The notes below the pieces were generated by a model. It made no database searches. It was not told the origin of the DNA and saw nothing but the letters and a program-made list of their open reading frames with translations. From the NCBI RefSeq assembly GCF_049348705.1, contig NZ_CP186485.1, forward strand, positions 1,488,001 to 1,552,000: a stretch of 64,000 nucleotides of DNA, written 5' to 3'. Shown here piece after piece: positions 48,445 to 58,480 of the stretch. Source of the DNA: Paracoxiella cheracis (lineage in GTDB: Bacteria; Pseudomonadota; Gammaproteobacteria; Coxiellales; Coxiellaceae). Positions within the stretch are counted from its first letter, which is position 1, and every line of letters begins with the position of its first letter. Both the position numbers and the translations under genes were made by a program.

Positions 48445-49107
48445 GTAGGCAGCTCTGACCTGTTGCGTGGCTACGAGATTAAGGATTGTATCATCAAAGA
48501 TCCAGAAATAATTAACATCTCAGGAAAGTCTGTACACCCGATGGCTTGTTATACAAGCAATTTTAATGACATCGTGCGAGGTATGGTTCTTGAGGTCACC
48601 TTTGAAGAATTGCAAGAAGCGGATCGATATGAAGTGGACGATTACAAACGAATTAAGAGAGTACTTAATTCTGGGGAGCAAGCCTGGGTGTATGTGCAAA
48701 GTGGTTTAAATATAGATGCTACATTTTTGGAAGAAGGGCCTGTTAAATTAGAGATTTTTGAAGACCATCATATTCCGATGCTTAGTGAGCGCGCGCAAGA
48801 CTCTAGAATTTGGCAGCATCATCGAATCGCTTTTCATAATCCAGATGTCTTTGAGTCGATAGCTATTGCTAAAGCGAAAGAAGGCATAGCTGATAAAACA
48901 CGTTATATGTTCGTTATTTATTACCAAGATCAAATAATTGGATCGACCAGTTATTACGACGTTAATTTAAATCAGTTAAAAATGCATATTGGGTACTCCT
49001 GTATACATCCTAACTACTGGGGAAAAGGCATAAATCAGACGATTAAAAAACTCATGCTTTCCTACGCGTTTGATCAACTGAAATTTAAGCGCGTTGCTTT
49101 TTGTATA

Positions 49108-51109
49108 TTGGACTTTGGATAAATAAAATCCCTTGCCAGTTAGGACAATAATCAAAAAATGTGAGTTTCTAAATCTTAACCTGTTTTTTGCAGCAATTCG
49201 TAGAATTGCTCAGGTGTAAAATTTATTTTATCCAACCATGATTTTACTATCCCAATCAAATCCTCTATTTTTTCAGGGTCTGAGTTTTGCGTCTTTTCTT
49301 CAGTCCTCTGAATCGTTTTAATTTTTGAGTTGCTATTTTTGAAAATAGCAGGATGTCGCGTGCGTTTCCCCTGCGTATCACCTTTGGTTCTGCCTTGCGG
49401 ATTACCGCGTGGTTTGCAGAGATTAGCAGGCGTGCCAACGGTATCAAGCACCGTAGAAAAACCCCGTTGCGTTTGTGAAGGGGTCGCAGTTATTGATGGT
49501 TTTTCGTTATCCACTTGGAAGCTCGGCAAATACCGCTCCCATTTTTTCGGTAAAATCGGGGCAAGATTCCTCGCTAGATAAAGTTGCGTATACGCTAATG
49601 CTGTCATCCGCCACCAATCTTCTTCGTGCTTAACATCCGGTGTGAAGTGTGTCGCGATGCTCGTGATAGATTATTGGCATCCCTGTCAATAATCGACTCG
49701 CAATACGCGACAACCTAAATAGCCGCAGACGTCCCCGTCGACAGCGCTCCGCGACCTCGCGGCCGACTGCGCACTGTCTCCAGATGACTCGACGCCGCCT
49801 ACAGATTTTTGCCACTCGCTACGCTGCCTACGGAACTCCGTTCCTTCGGCACTCCGCTCTGTCAAAAATCGGCGGCTGCCGCGGAATACTCGCCATCGGC
49901 TTCGCCTCTCCATGGCTCGCATCGTTGGTATCGGTCAAATAACAGTTTGTCTTTACCAAAACGAAAGTAGTGTTCAATGTCATAGCGTCTATCGTAATAG
50001 TGATACGCTTCTAATGCTGTGATTTCATTACGTCGTTCACCAGCGAGTCCTAACCAGAGTGGATTTTTATATAAAGATTTACCGTTAGCATCAACCGCAA
50101 CCAATTGCACAACAGTAACAGGATGCTCATATCCTTTAAATTGCTTTGAACCACGCAGTAATTGGTCACGCCATATTTTAATCTCCAATTGGTAAGTTTT
50201 GCCACTGCGGGTTGTAATGGGTTGCTGCACAATCTCATCGGATTCACGGTGAGTCGTGCTGTCGTTTAGTTTCATCGCATCACCATAGCGTTTTATACTT
50301 CCTGAGGTATTATCTTCTATTGATGCGGGCGCGAAAACATTACGGGTACTGTTAAAACGGAAAAGATGTACCCAATTGGGATTTTCGCTAACCAGTTTAC
50401 GGCAAGCTTCTGTACCATATTTTGAATCAGCCACGCTAACCACCAATTTATGAGTAAGCGCTAAGTCTGCAATACAACGGTTAATTTGCTGCATCCCAAC
50501 TACATTGCCTTTTTCATCGCTTTTAACGCGCCTCGTATCCAGTGGAACTAACCAATGCTTTTCTTGAGCTGCACCATCATTGGGCAATAGTGATACCGTT
50601 GAATATTCATGTCCAATGGTAATCGGTTTGTTACCCGGTGCTGGATTAGGGCTGTAAACCACATGGCGATCTTCAACACAGTGTGCACTTTGACGCGACT
50701 GTGGTGTCGTATCCGCAATAATGATCACACGGTCATCGCTATGACTCACATGTTCATATTGTATTTTCATCATGCTATCCCAACAATTTGCTACCGACAA
50801 ACCATCGCTAATCGCATCGGTAATACTACTGTATTCACGTTCAAAGTATGGCGATTCACATAATTCTATGGGTGTTTTGCAGCGATGGCCATGGCTTGAA
50901 AGGGCATCGAGTAAATTCATATTGGCATCGCGTCGCGCGGGGAAGATGTTGTAGAGGAATGTACGGAATTGTTTTAGTTTTTCTGTCGCTAACATCGTTT
51001 GTTCCTTATTTTATTTTTTCGAACAAACGTTGTTTACAACGTAAAATTTTTTTTCGGTTTCTATGTCAAGCAATTTTTAATTATTTTTATAAATTTATCC
51101 AAAGTCCAA
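49108..51109 (-). mobile_element. IS4-type element carrying a 281-bp repeat
   Basis: Flanked by the 6-bp duplication TGTATA (49102-49107 and 51110-51115), a true insertion into the GNAT part. 2002 bp minus 281 gives 1721 bp. The transposase is split by copy L within KHEEDW, so it is inactive. Confidence 0.96.
49644..49924 (-). repeat. 281-bp structured repeat, copy L (long form)
   Basis: Empty site CCGGTGT/TTGGTATC (plus strand) known from intact IS4 copies; exact insertion without duplication. Left flank on the element strand CCAA. Confidence 0.97.
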
Positions 51110-51262
51110 TGTATAGATTCCGAAAATTTGCGTTCCAGAGGTGCTGTTGAAAAGCTCGGCATTCCTTTCGAAGGTATCTTGAGAAAACATCAAATACGTG
51201 CTGATGGGAGTAGTAGAGATTCTGTTATTTATGCTGTAACAGATGAAGTTTGGAAATCGATG

Positions 51263-52012
51263 TTAGGTCCAAATAGCGACAACAGCCATAATAGCGAAAC
51301 CAATAATCACAAAATAAAAATTTCGTAGAGCACAACAATTTTTAACCATCACAGCCCGATCTAGTCCGTGTAGGGTGCCGAGGTACAAAAATGTGCCCGA
51401 TGCTACTGCGCTGAAAATAGGGTCTAATAGACTATCCTTGCTGAGCTGTGTATTTATGATGTCCCCGAAAATAATACCGATAGGAACCATTAAACTAAAT
51501 ATGCCAAACAAAATCATAGCAGTGCTGAATTTCATGGCACTTTTATTGATATAAATTGATAGAGCAAAACTCGCAGCCCATTTGTGTGCAAGTATAGCGA
51601 TTAAAACGATCACTACGAGAGCCATCGTATTTGTTATACCTAAGGCAGCACCTGTAAATAAGCTATGAATTGATAGCATGATTGTAGCCATAATGGCAAA
51701 GCTTTTACTAGCCTGATGATCTTTTTTATATAAGGTGCGTCCAATGTGGTCCATGAGTAAAAAGAATAAAAATACCGTTCCTGCTATTAAAAAAGCAAAG
51801 GGATAATCAATATGCTGTTCTAGGAATCCTTGCGCTGAATCTCCTAGCATGTGAATGAGTCCTGCTCCTAGAAATATACCACTGGCAAGTGATTCACCGG
51901 TTGGAAAATCAAATTTTTCTGAGCTTATCTTTTTTTTAATAAAGGGGTAAGCTCCGGAAATAATGGTGACAATAAATATCAGAATCAATCCGAAAATTTT
52001 TATTTCGCTCAT
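51263..52012 (-). CDS. ZIP-family metal transporter
   Basis: 249 residues with about eight membrane helices. Metal-site residues occur as SGIFLGAGLIHMLGDSA (helix with His/Asp) and LIAILAHKWAASFALSIYIN (the HK-x-x motif of the second metal helix); helix 2-3 loop carries PTGESLASG. ZIP proteins import zinc, iron or manganese into the cytoplasm. The 3' end overlaps the broken GNAT gene end on the other strand by about 65 bp. Otherwise intact; ribosome site weak. Confidence 0.85.
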   Translation of the reverse strand: MSEIKIFGLILIFIVTIISGAYPFIKKKISSEKFDFPTGESLASGIFLGAGLIHMLGDSAQGFLEQHIDYPFAFLIAGTVFLFFLLMDHIGRTLYKKDHQASKSFAIMATIMLSIHSLFTGAALGITNTMALVVIVLIAILAHKWAASFALSIYINKSAMKFSTAMILFGIFSLMVPIGIIFGDIINTQLSKDSLLDPIFSAVASGTFLYLGTLHGLDRAVMVKNCCALRNFYFVIIGFAIMAVVAIWT

Positions 52013-52128
52013 TTTTATAGCCTCACGAATGCTTCGAGGTCCATTCTAGGAAGAACGGATATTAATATATACAGGAATAGTACCATTTCTAAGCTGTATA
52101 ATCACGAACAAGTATAGAGCTATCTCAC

Positions 52129-53178
52129 TTAAACCAGGAGTGCTTTTTCATGCTTTAATAACCACGATTTTCTGTCTAAACCGCCGCCGTAACCGCCCAA
52201 ATCACCATTAGTATTTATCACGCGATGACATGGAATAATGATCGCTAATGGATTGCTACCATTTGCGCGTGCGACTGCTCTGAAAGCCTTAGGTTGGTGA
52301 ATTGTTTTAGCTAACTCTAAATATGAGCGCGTTTGACCGATTGGTATTAATTGAAGTTGGTTCCATACGGTTAACTGGAATTCTGAGCCTAATAAATGAA
52401 TGGGTGTTTTAAATATAAAACAAGATCCTTTGAAATATTGACTTAACTCTTGCTCGATAGATTCCAAAATAGGGTTGCTCCCAGGGATAATCCCAATTTT
52501 AACGCGTTTGCGTAGGCGTTCTATTTCCCGCTCTAGTCCTCGTCTATCGACGAACTCTAATAAATATAAACCTTCTTCATCTGCAACTGCGATCATAGAA
52601 CCTAATGGTGTATTTATTAGTTCAGCTTTTACTATTTTTAAAGGATGAGTTTTAGTTGGAATATCTCCTAATATACGTGAAAATGCATCGCGAAAACCAC
52701 TGCTGGATTCATAGCCTGTTTCAAATTGCGCATCTATGACTTTGCTGCCCGATTTAATGTTTTCTAGTGCCAAGCCCATGCGTCTTGCTCGTGCGTATTC
52801 GATAAAGGTTAAACCGTAACGTTTTTTAAATTGACGTCGCGCGGTACTATCATCGATGCCAATCATTTTTAAATCGGCTGTTTTCCAGCGTTTTTCAGGG
52901 CTTTCTTCAATAGCAGCAACGAGTTTTTTCACAATAGGGTGGGTATCGTTTTGGTAAGTCAGTGGGTGGCAACGTTTGCAAGGACGATAGCCTGCTAACA
53001 GGGCTTCTTTTGCAGTTTCAAAGAAGTCACAGTGATTATATTTAGGTTTTCGTGCTGGGCAGGTCGGTCGACAAAATACGCCAGTGGTGCTAACGCCCAC
53101 AAAGAAGAGGCCTTCGTATTTCGATTGCTTTTCAAGTAATGCTTTGTAATATATGTGTTTTTTCTTGTTTGAAGTCAT
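52129..53178 (-). CDS. ada: Bifunctional Ada DNA-repair methyltransferase/regulator
   Basis: 349 residues in the standard order. The N-terminal zinc domain has GVSTTGVFCRPTCPARKPK and YRPCKRCHPL, giving the four zinc cysteines including the one that accepts methyl groups from phosphotriesters. An AraC-type helix-turn-helix follows (STARRQFKKRYGLTFIEYAR). The C-terminal O6-methylguanine methyltransferase domain ends with IIIPCHRVINTNGDLGGYGGG and the active Cys. It repairs alkylated DNA and activates its own regulon. Complete. Confidence 0.95.
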   Translation of the reverse strand: MTSNKKKHIYYKALLEKQSKYEGLFFVGVSTTGVFCRPTCPARKPKYNHCDFFETAKEALLAGYRPCKRCHPLTYQNDTHPIVKKLVAAIEESPEKRWKTADLKMIGIDDSTARRQFKKRYGLTFIEYARARRMGLALENIKSGSKVIDAQFETGYESSSGFRDAFSRILGDIPTKTHPLKIVKAELINTPLGSMIAVADEEGLYLLEFVDRRGLEREIERLRKRVKIGIIPGSNPILESIEQELSQYFKGSCFIFKTPIHLLGSEFQLTVWNQLQLIPIGQTRSYLELAKTIHQPKAFRAVARANGSNPLAIIIPCHRVINTNGDLGGYGGGLDRKSWLLKHEKALLV

Positions 53179-53297
53179 GGTTGCAGCAGTGCGTTTAATT
53201 CAGTAGTCTCTATTATACATAGATAATTGCTTGATGCTGTCGAAAATCAGGCAGTGATCTCGATACACCGTATGGGCCCTATTAGGAAGATGACTAT

Positions 53298-54479
53298 ATG
53301 AATAAAAAATATAAAATCGTCATAAGTATTTTTACATTCCTACTGGGGTGTGGTGTTTCTACTATGGCAGCAGCCTATAGTAAAGCATCCTCTCTTGAGA
53401 GTATTCTAAAAAGCCAGGGATATCATCGAACTCATATCACGATAAATGGGTTTTTATATGTTAAAGCCTTTATCAATAAGCGTCCAGCTAGGGCAATTAT
53501 CGATACGGGTTCTTCTGACATTAATGTAACAAAAGGTAGCGTTCGAGCATTAAAGCTAACTGAATTTCACTCTGGGGAAAATACAAGTGTTGATATGCAT
53601 GGAAGGAAATCATTCACAGAAGCTGTCATATTGCCACACGTTGTTATCAGTAATATTCCCTTGGGAAATGTTAGCGCTAGTGTTTTACAACATGTATCCT
53701 CAGGTAGCGTAATGACTATCGCGGTTGGCCGTAATTTTCTAAAACAGCATCATGCTATTATCGATGTATATAATAAAAATCTCTATTTGAGTAATAAAAA
53801 ACTATCTCGGCTTACGATGAATAAAATTCCAAGCGTGTCGCGATGCTCGTGATAGATTATTGCCATCCCTGTCAATAATCGACTCGCAATACGCGACAAC
53901 TTAAATAGCCGCGGACGTCCTCGTCGCCCGCGCTCCGCGACCTCACGGCTCGACTACGCACGGGCTCTCAAATGACTTGACGGCTCGTAAAGATTTTTTG
54001 CAGTCGCTTACGCTCGGCAAAAAATCCGAGCCTACCGCGGAATACGCGCCTTCGCTTCGCTCTCCATGGCGCGCATCGAGAGTTTGCTTTCAGATCAGCA
54101 CTACCAATCGGTTCCTTTATTTTCTCTTGCTTCGGGGGATATGGTGATACCGCTGCAAATCAACGATTCTCAACCTGTCAGCTTACTGTTTGATACTGGC
54201 ACTGGCATTACACTCTTATCTCAAGATTATGTAAAAACGCTCCACTTACAACAAGATGAAAAAACAAGGATGGCAACTATAGAAAAAATGCTCTTGAACC
54301 CTTTAAATACAGGTTTTCAATCTAATGTTAAGCTCAATAATGTTCCTGCTCAACTAGAAAACTTTGCCATGTTAAGAAAATACCTTTATGTACAAGGGAT
54401 TTTCGGCTTATCTGAGATGGTTAAGACCCATGCGGTTATTTTTGTAAAGGAGGGGCTTGTGTTTCTTCGGTCAGGTTAA
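53298..54479 (+). pseudogene. Secreted tandem retropepsin-like aspartic protease, split
   Basis: After removing copy M (53830-54078) one frame of about 310 residues remains. It begins with a signal peptide, MNKKYKIVISIFTFLLGCGV ending near TMAAAYS. Domain 1 has ARAIIDTGSSDINVTKGS; domain 2 has VSLLFDTGTGITLLSQDYV. Both are D-T-G catalytic motifs of retropepsin-like (clan AA) proteases, so one polypeptide carries both halves of a potential pseudo-dimer. The join reads MNKI-Q-SLLSDQHYQ. GGAAGA precedes the ATG. Likely periplasmic if intact. The two pieces in the genome would give a truncated first domain and an orphan second domain. Confidence 0.78.
53830..54078 (-). repeat. 249-bp structured repeat, copy M
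   Basis: Inserted antisense between the two protease domains. Left flank (element strand) CTCT, right GAAT. Exact excision restores a single frame. Confidence 0.95.
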
Positions 54480-54537
54480 GCAATGATGCTAAATCTATAA
54501 AATTGATGTACACTTAAAACTAAAACAAGGAGGACTT

Positions 54538-54696
54538 ATGCTTTTGTGGGCATTGATATTCTTGATTATCGCGATTATAGCTGGTATTTTCGGCTTTACA
54601 CGCATATCCGCTGCTGCCGCAGGGATCGCTAAGATTCTTTTCTTTATCTTCTTAGTTATTTTTATCATTTTCTTGATAATGAGCCTTTTTGGTTGA
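54538..54696 (+). CDS. DUF1328 small membrane protein
   Basis: 52 residues, MLLWALIFLIIAIIAGIFGF then TRISAAAAGIAKILFFIFLV and a final hydrophobic stretch. The GIFGF...A-A-A-G-I-A-K-I-L-F pattern is diagnostic of the DUF1328 (YtjA) family of short, two-helix inner-membrane proteins. AAGGAGGA lies six bases before ATG. Function unknown. It is followed 54 bp later by the DUF2254 gene on the same strand. Confidence 0.9.
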   Translation: MLLWALIFLIIAIIAGIFGFTRISAAAAGIAKILFFIFLVIFIIFLIMSLFG

Positions 54697-54750
54697 AGTA
54701 AAAGATAAGGTTAGTGTGATCGCTGATTAAGTATTCATGGAGGAACATGT

Positions 54751-56061
54751 GTGGAAAAAAAATCTACTAATTTAGCTACATCGTCAAATATACTTGAACG
54801 AGTTATATCTACCGTTTGGGTGATTCCTATTCTGATGGTATTTTTTGCGTTGATCTTAAGCTTCGCCGTTTTCTTTCTAAATAGTAGTCTGATGTCTTTG
54901 ATACGGGGTACACTTTTTAAATACGAGACCGCTAGAACAATACTCGTTACATTATCTTCACTGTTGGTAGCCATATTAAGCATCGGTTTATCGATTATTA
55001 TTATTTTGCTGAGCACAAGCAGCAATCTGATTGGCCCAAGATTGCTTAAGAATATTTTGAAGCATTCAAAAGTGCAATTTTGCTTTGGTTTTTTTATCGC
55101 ATCGTTTGTTTTTTGTGTTACAAGCTTACTGTTGATTCGCTGGGACGAGGTTTATTTATTGAGTCTTATCGGTGCGATTATCGCAGTTGTTATAAGTGCT
55201 TTTGTACTGATTTATCTTGTAGAGTACGTTAGAAAGTCTATTCAAATTGACTCTTTAATTGAGTCTATTATTGACGATGCAATTAAGTCAATCAAAATGC
55301 ATTTCATTAAAAGTACGGATGCAAGTCCAGGATTAACTGATCGTGATATCCAAGATCGGCTTATAAAACAGATGGATGGTAAAGAAGAAATTGTCGTGGT
55401 GGCTGATTTTAGGGGTTATATTCAAACAATTGACTATGATAAATTATTCGACATTGCAGTAGAACATGATCTTTTGATTGAAATGCTGTATAGGCCTGGT
55501 CAATTTATTTGGAATAATCTGAGTATTGCTAAAATGTGGGGGAATGTGAAAGAAGAGAAAGCATCTTTGGTAAAGTCAATTTTGAATTGTTTTTCTGTTG
55601 GTATTGATCGTACATCTGTTCAGGATGTCGGGTATTGTTTTGAGCAACTTGCTGAGATTGCTGTCAGATCACTTTCTCCAAGTTTGGCTAACCCATTCAC
55701 TGCTATCAATGCACTAAACCGTATGTTTTATGGAATTACTTTCATGGCATGCTATAATTTTCCGCCCTCAATATACAGGGACGAAAAAACAGATAGAATA
55801 TACTTAATAGTTAAACCTCAAACATTCGAAGAGGTTTTAACAACGTGTTTTGATCGTGTCGCACAAGATGCAGCAAAAGATTTTTTAATGGTAAGAAGGA
55901 TTTTAGAAGGTATAAACCAAATGCTCGGCATTGAAAGATGTCAGAAATTGAGAGATCCTTTAATTACATTTGCCAGCGATCTTTATCAACAATTCTTATT
56001 TGAAATTAAATCAAATCTAATTAAGAAAAAACTAAGTATAGTTTACGAAATGCTTGAATAA
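54751..56061 (+). CDS. DUF2254 membrane protein
   Basis: 436 residues from a GTG start with TGGAGGAA eight bases upstream; an overlapping ATG at 54747 stops after seven codons. Four membrane helices occur in the first 170 residues (WVIPILMVFFALILSFAVFF, then ILVTLSSLLVAILSIGLSII, and two more), followed by a soluble domain with VVVADFRGYIQTIDYDKLFD and the late DVGYCFEQLAEIAVRSLSPS LANPFTA region conserved in DUF2254. The family's function is unknown; a channel or sensor at the inner membrane is possible. Intact. Confidence 0.82.
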   Translation: MEKKSTNLATSSNILERVISTVWVIPILMVFFALILSFAVFFLNSSLMSLIRGTLFKYETARTILVTLSSLLVAILSIGLSIIIILLSTSSNLIGPRLLKNILKHSKVQFCFGFFIASFVFCVTSLLLIRWDEVYLLSLIGAIIAVVISAFVLIYLVEYVRKSIQIDSLIESIIDDAIKSIKMHFIKSTDASPGLTDRDIQDRLIKQMDGKEEIVVVADFRGYIQTIDYDKLFDIAVEHDLLIEMLYRPGQFIWNNLSIAKMWGNVKEEKASLVKSILNCFSVGIDRTSVQDVGYCFEQLAEIAVRSLSPSLANPFTAINALNRMFYGITFMACYNFPPSIYRDEKTDRIYLIVKPQTFEEVLTTCFDRVAQDAAKDFLMVRRILEGINQMLGIERCQKLRDPLITFASDLYQQFLFEIKSNLIKKKLSIVYEMLE

Positions 56062-56157
56062 AAAAATTCTTACCATAACAAAAATTATGGCGGGAGTTTG
56101 ACTAATGACAACATTTATCGAGTTGTCATTGGTTAAGGCAGGGTTTAGTTAGGTTCG

Positions 56158-57888
56158 CTAATTTAGTTTGGCTTCATCACGATCACGTAACTCTCGACGC
56201 CTTATTTTGCCGTTAGTGGTTTCGTATTGTGTCCATACTTCTTCGGGTAAAAATTCAATGTAGGATGGGCAATTAAACTCAGCGGTTATCCCCTTATAAT
56301 GATTTTGAATGTCGGTGACAAGCTCTGGACTTTCGTTATAACCCGATCTAAGTAATATAAAAGTCTTGAGAACAGTCTGACTTGAATCTATATCTGTGCA
56401 AATACCGATAGCCGCAATTTTTGCAACGGCTGGATGGAGCATGCCAACCTTTTCAACTTCATCGGGACTAATTCGGCGATCTTTATTTTTAATTAAATCA
56501 TCTTTCCTGCCTTGATAAAGATTGCCGTGAGGGGAGTAGGTTGCCCAGTCGCCAGTTAAATGATACCTCCCATCGGGGGATCGAATACTCTTATTTTTCT
56601 CAGGTGCGTTGATATACCCGGCTGTGATGCCAAGACGAGCACCTGTTTCAAGGTTAATTGCAATTTGCCCAGATTGACCCAGAGGAACAGGGTTGAAATG
56701 CTCGTCTACAATATCGACTTTATAGGGATCAACAGGGCTCCCCATTGTGTTAGGTATGTGTGGTTGATCATCTACGCGGCCGATAATCAGTGGAGTTTCT
56801 GCTTGACCAAAGCCGACCGCCACTTCAATACCACGATCTGAAAATCGCTTGATAACGACTTCATCCAGCGCTTCCCCTACGGTGATGATCCGACGTAGCT
56901 TTGGAAAATCAGTATGCTCGAAAGCTGGGTTTGCAACAAGTGAGCGCAGTATAGTGGGTGCTGCACAGAAGATTGTAACGCCTTGATCACGAATAGTTGC
57001 TAATATTTTGTCGGTGGTAATTTTATAGTTGGATGGGGTGATTAAGATCTGGGATCCCATAGACCATGCACCCAGAGTGGTCCACAGTGTAAACCCCCAA
57101 CCTGGATCATGTGCGTTGTAAAATTTGTCTTCTGAAGTTGCGCGAGCCCAACGTTTCCCTGTAGGCCAGTGGCAAAAGGGGTAATCAGCATTATGTAGCA
57201 CTGCTTTGGGGTTACCCGTTGTTCCGGAAGTATAAAGGTAAGCGCAAGGATCTTCGGTCGTGGTATGTATAATTGAAGATTCAGTCGTCGGTGTATTTTT
57301 AAGTATTTCCTCCAAAGAAGTCCAACTGTCGTGACTTTTGCCAGTAGTTATAGTTGTTTTCAGGGTGGAGCATTCACTACGTATACTGTCGATGCGTTCT
57401 TCTAGTTTTTCAGAAGCAATAATGCCTTGTATACCTAGGTCATTAATACGATATCGCATGTCTTTCGAAGTAAGCAATGGCGAACAAGGGACGATTCCAA
57501 TGCCAAGGCGCATTAATCCCGGAACAAGATACCACCATCCTGGATGCTGGTTGAGTATCAGGGCAACAGTGTCGCCTTTTTGAAATCCCTGGTTTAAAAA
57601 GAACTGACCCAGTTGATGACTGCGCGCTACCAAGTTTTTGTAAGTAATGTCGACAGGTGGAGCCTTTTGATCTAGGTCTACATAGCTTAGCGCTGTTTTA
57701 TCAGTGATTTTTGCCCATGGATCGAGTACTTGTGTTACAAAATTACAAGGAAAATGTTCGTTGGGTTGGCGGCTAACTAACTTCCAATAAAGTGGGGCGA
57801 TCTCTGGGCTTGTCTGATGAGTCTTAGACGAGAAGGGTCGGTGTAGCTGTAAATATTGCGAGATGCGAGTTAATATCCTTATAGTCAT
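56158..57888 (-). CDS. Acyl-CoA synthetase (ANL superfamily, medium-chain/acetate type)
   Basis: 576 residues. AMP/ATP motif A10-like YLYTSGTTGNPKAVLH at about 219-234, GWGFTLWTTLGAWSMGS, the GFGQAETP motif (A5), TGDWATYSPHGNLYQGRKDD (A7-A8 hinge), and the C-terminal catalytic lysine in TTNGKIRRREL. It activates a carboxylic acid with ATP and transfers it to CoA. The pattern fits medium-chain or acetate/propionate synthetases, but the substrate cannot be read from sequence. The N-terminal 40 residues are an extension. The gene stands alone and is intact. Confidence 0.88.
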   Translation of the reverse strand: MTIRILTRISQYLQLHRPFSSKTHQTSPEIAPLYWKLVSRQPNEHFPCNFVTQVLDPWAKITDKTALSYVDLDQKAPPVDITYKNLVARSHQLGQFFLNQGFQKGDTVALILNQHPGWWYLVPGLMRLGIGIVPCSPLLTSKDMRYRINDLGIQGIIASEKLEERIDSIRSECSTLKTTITTGKSHDSWTSLEEILKNTPTTESSIIHTTTEDPCAYLYTSGTTGNPKAVLHNADYPFCHWPTGKRWARATSEDKFYNAHDPGWGFTLWTTLGAWSMGSQILITPSNYKITTDKILATIRDQGVTIFCAAPTILRSLVANPAFEHTDFPKLRRIITVGEALDEVVIKRFSDRGIEVAVGFGQAETPLIIGRVDDQPHIPNTMGSPVDPYKVDIVDEHFNPVPLGQSGQIAINLETGARLGITAGYINAPEKNKSIRSPDGRYHLTGDWATYSPHGNLYQGRKDDLIKNKDRRISPDEVEKVGMLHPAVAKIAAIGICTDIDSSQTVLKTFILLRSGYNESPELVTDIQNHYKGITAEFNCPSYIEFLPEEVWTQYETTNGKIRRRELRDRDEAKLN

Positions 57889-58148
57889 TGTATCTAGTCC
57901 TGAGCTTTATGAATGATTTAGAGCGTTAATATAACGAAAAAAAAGATGGCTGTATAGTCGGGGTGATTTGTTATGTATATAGCGAGGTTATCAGTTAGCT
58001 GTAATCTGTGTGTCAGAGCTAGATTTTTTTAAATACCTTTCTTGCACTTTATAAAAGCTCCAATGGAAAAGTAGTGCACCATCAGTTAATTTATATTTAT
58101 ATTTTTCATTGGGTTTAAATTGAAACAAAGTTTTAGTCTTTAATTTCT
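57889..58148. other. Gene-free spacer
   Basis: Between the acyl-CoA synthetase and IS256 copy 3; no supported frame or repeat seen. Confidence 0.4.
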
Positions 58149-58480
58149 GGGTCTGTAAATAAGATTGTGTAAATGCGATAGTCAGGGAAAGGTCGTTAAA
58201 ATTATACGGAGTCTTTGACTATGGCAATGAAAACCAATAAATTAGATCCACAGGTTGTGGAATATTTTCTCAAACATACCAAGACCGCATCTGATATTTT
58301 CGGTGATACTGGTTTGTTAAAGGAGTTAAAAAAGGCACTGACGGAGCGTATTCTGGAAGGGGAGCTGACGGACGCGCTGGGTTATGCAAAACACGAAGTG
58401 TCTGGCAACAATAGTGGTAATTCCCGCAATGGGCACAGCCAAAAAACGATCAAAACAACAGATGGCGAGATGACCATTGA

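Larger units (their letters stand above)
48445..51328 (+). pseudogene. Gamma-glutamylcyclotransferase-like/GNAT fusion, broken
   Basis: From 48445 the frame gives LLRGYEIKDCIIKDPEIINI and continues through GMVLEVTFEELQEADRYEVD to AWVYVQSG, the C-terminal part of an AIG2-like gamma-glutamylcyclotransferase; its YGTL-containing N-terminus is lost at the IS3 end. The same frame runs on into a GNAT acetyltransferase of ribosomal-protein/RimJ type: VKLEIFEDHHIPMLSERAQD, IGYSCIHPNYWGKGINQTIK (acetyl-CoA loop). It is interrupted at 49108 by an IS4 element. After the element the frame resumes IDSENLRSRGAVEKLGIPFE and ends KIKIS at 51328, overlapping the convergent ZIP gene. Two insertions make it non-functional. 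Confidence 0.8.

Noticed and set aside
6326..54078. Short frames inside the 249/281-bp repeats (for example those starting MRAMESEAK, MTARKDFLQ or MLATEKLKQ tails)
   Set aside because: They are fixed by the repeat sequence, end within it, and appear in whichever orientation it was inserted; none looks like a selected protein.
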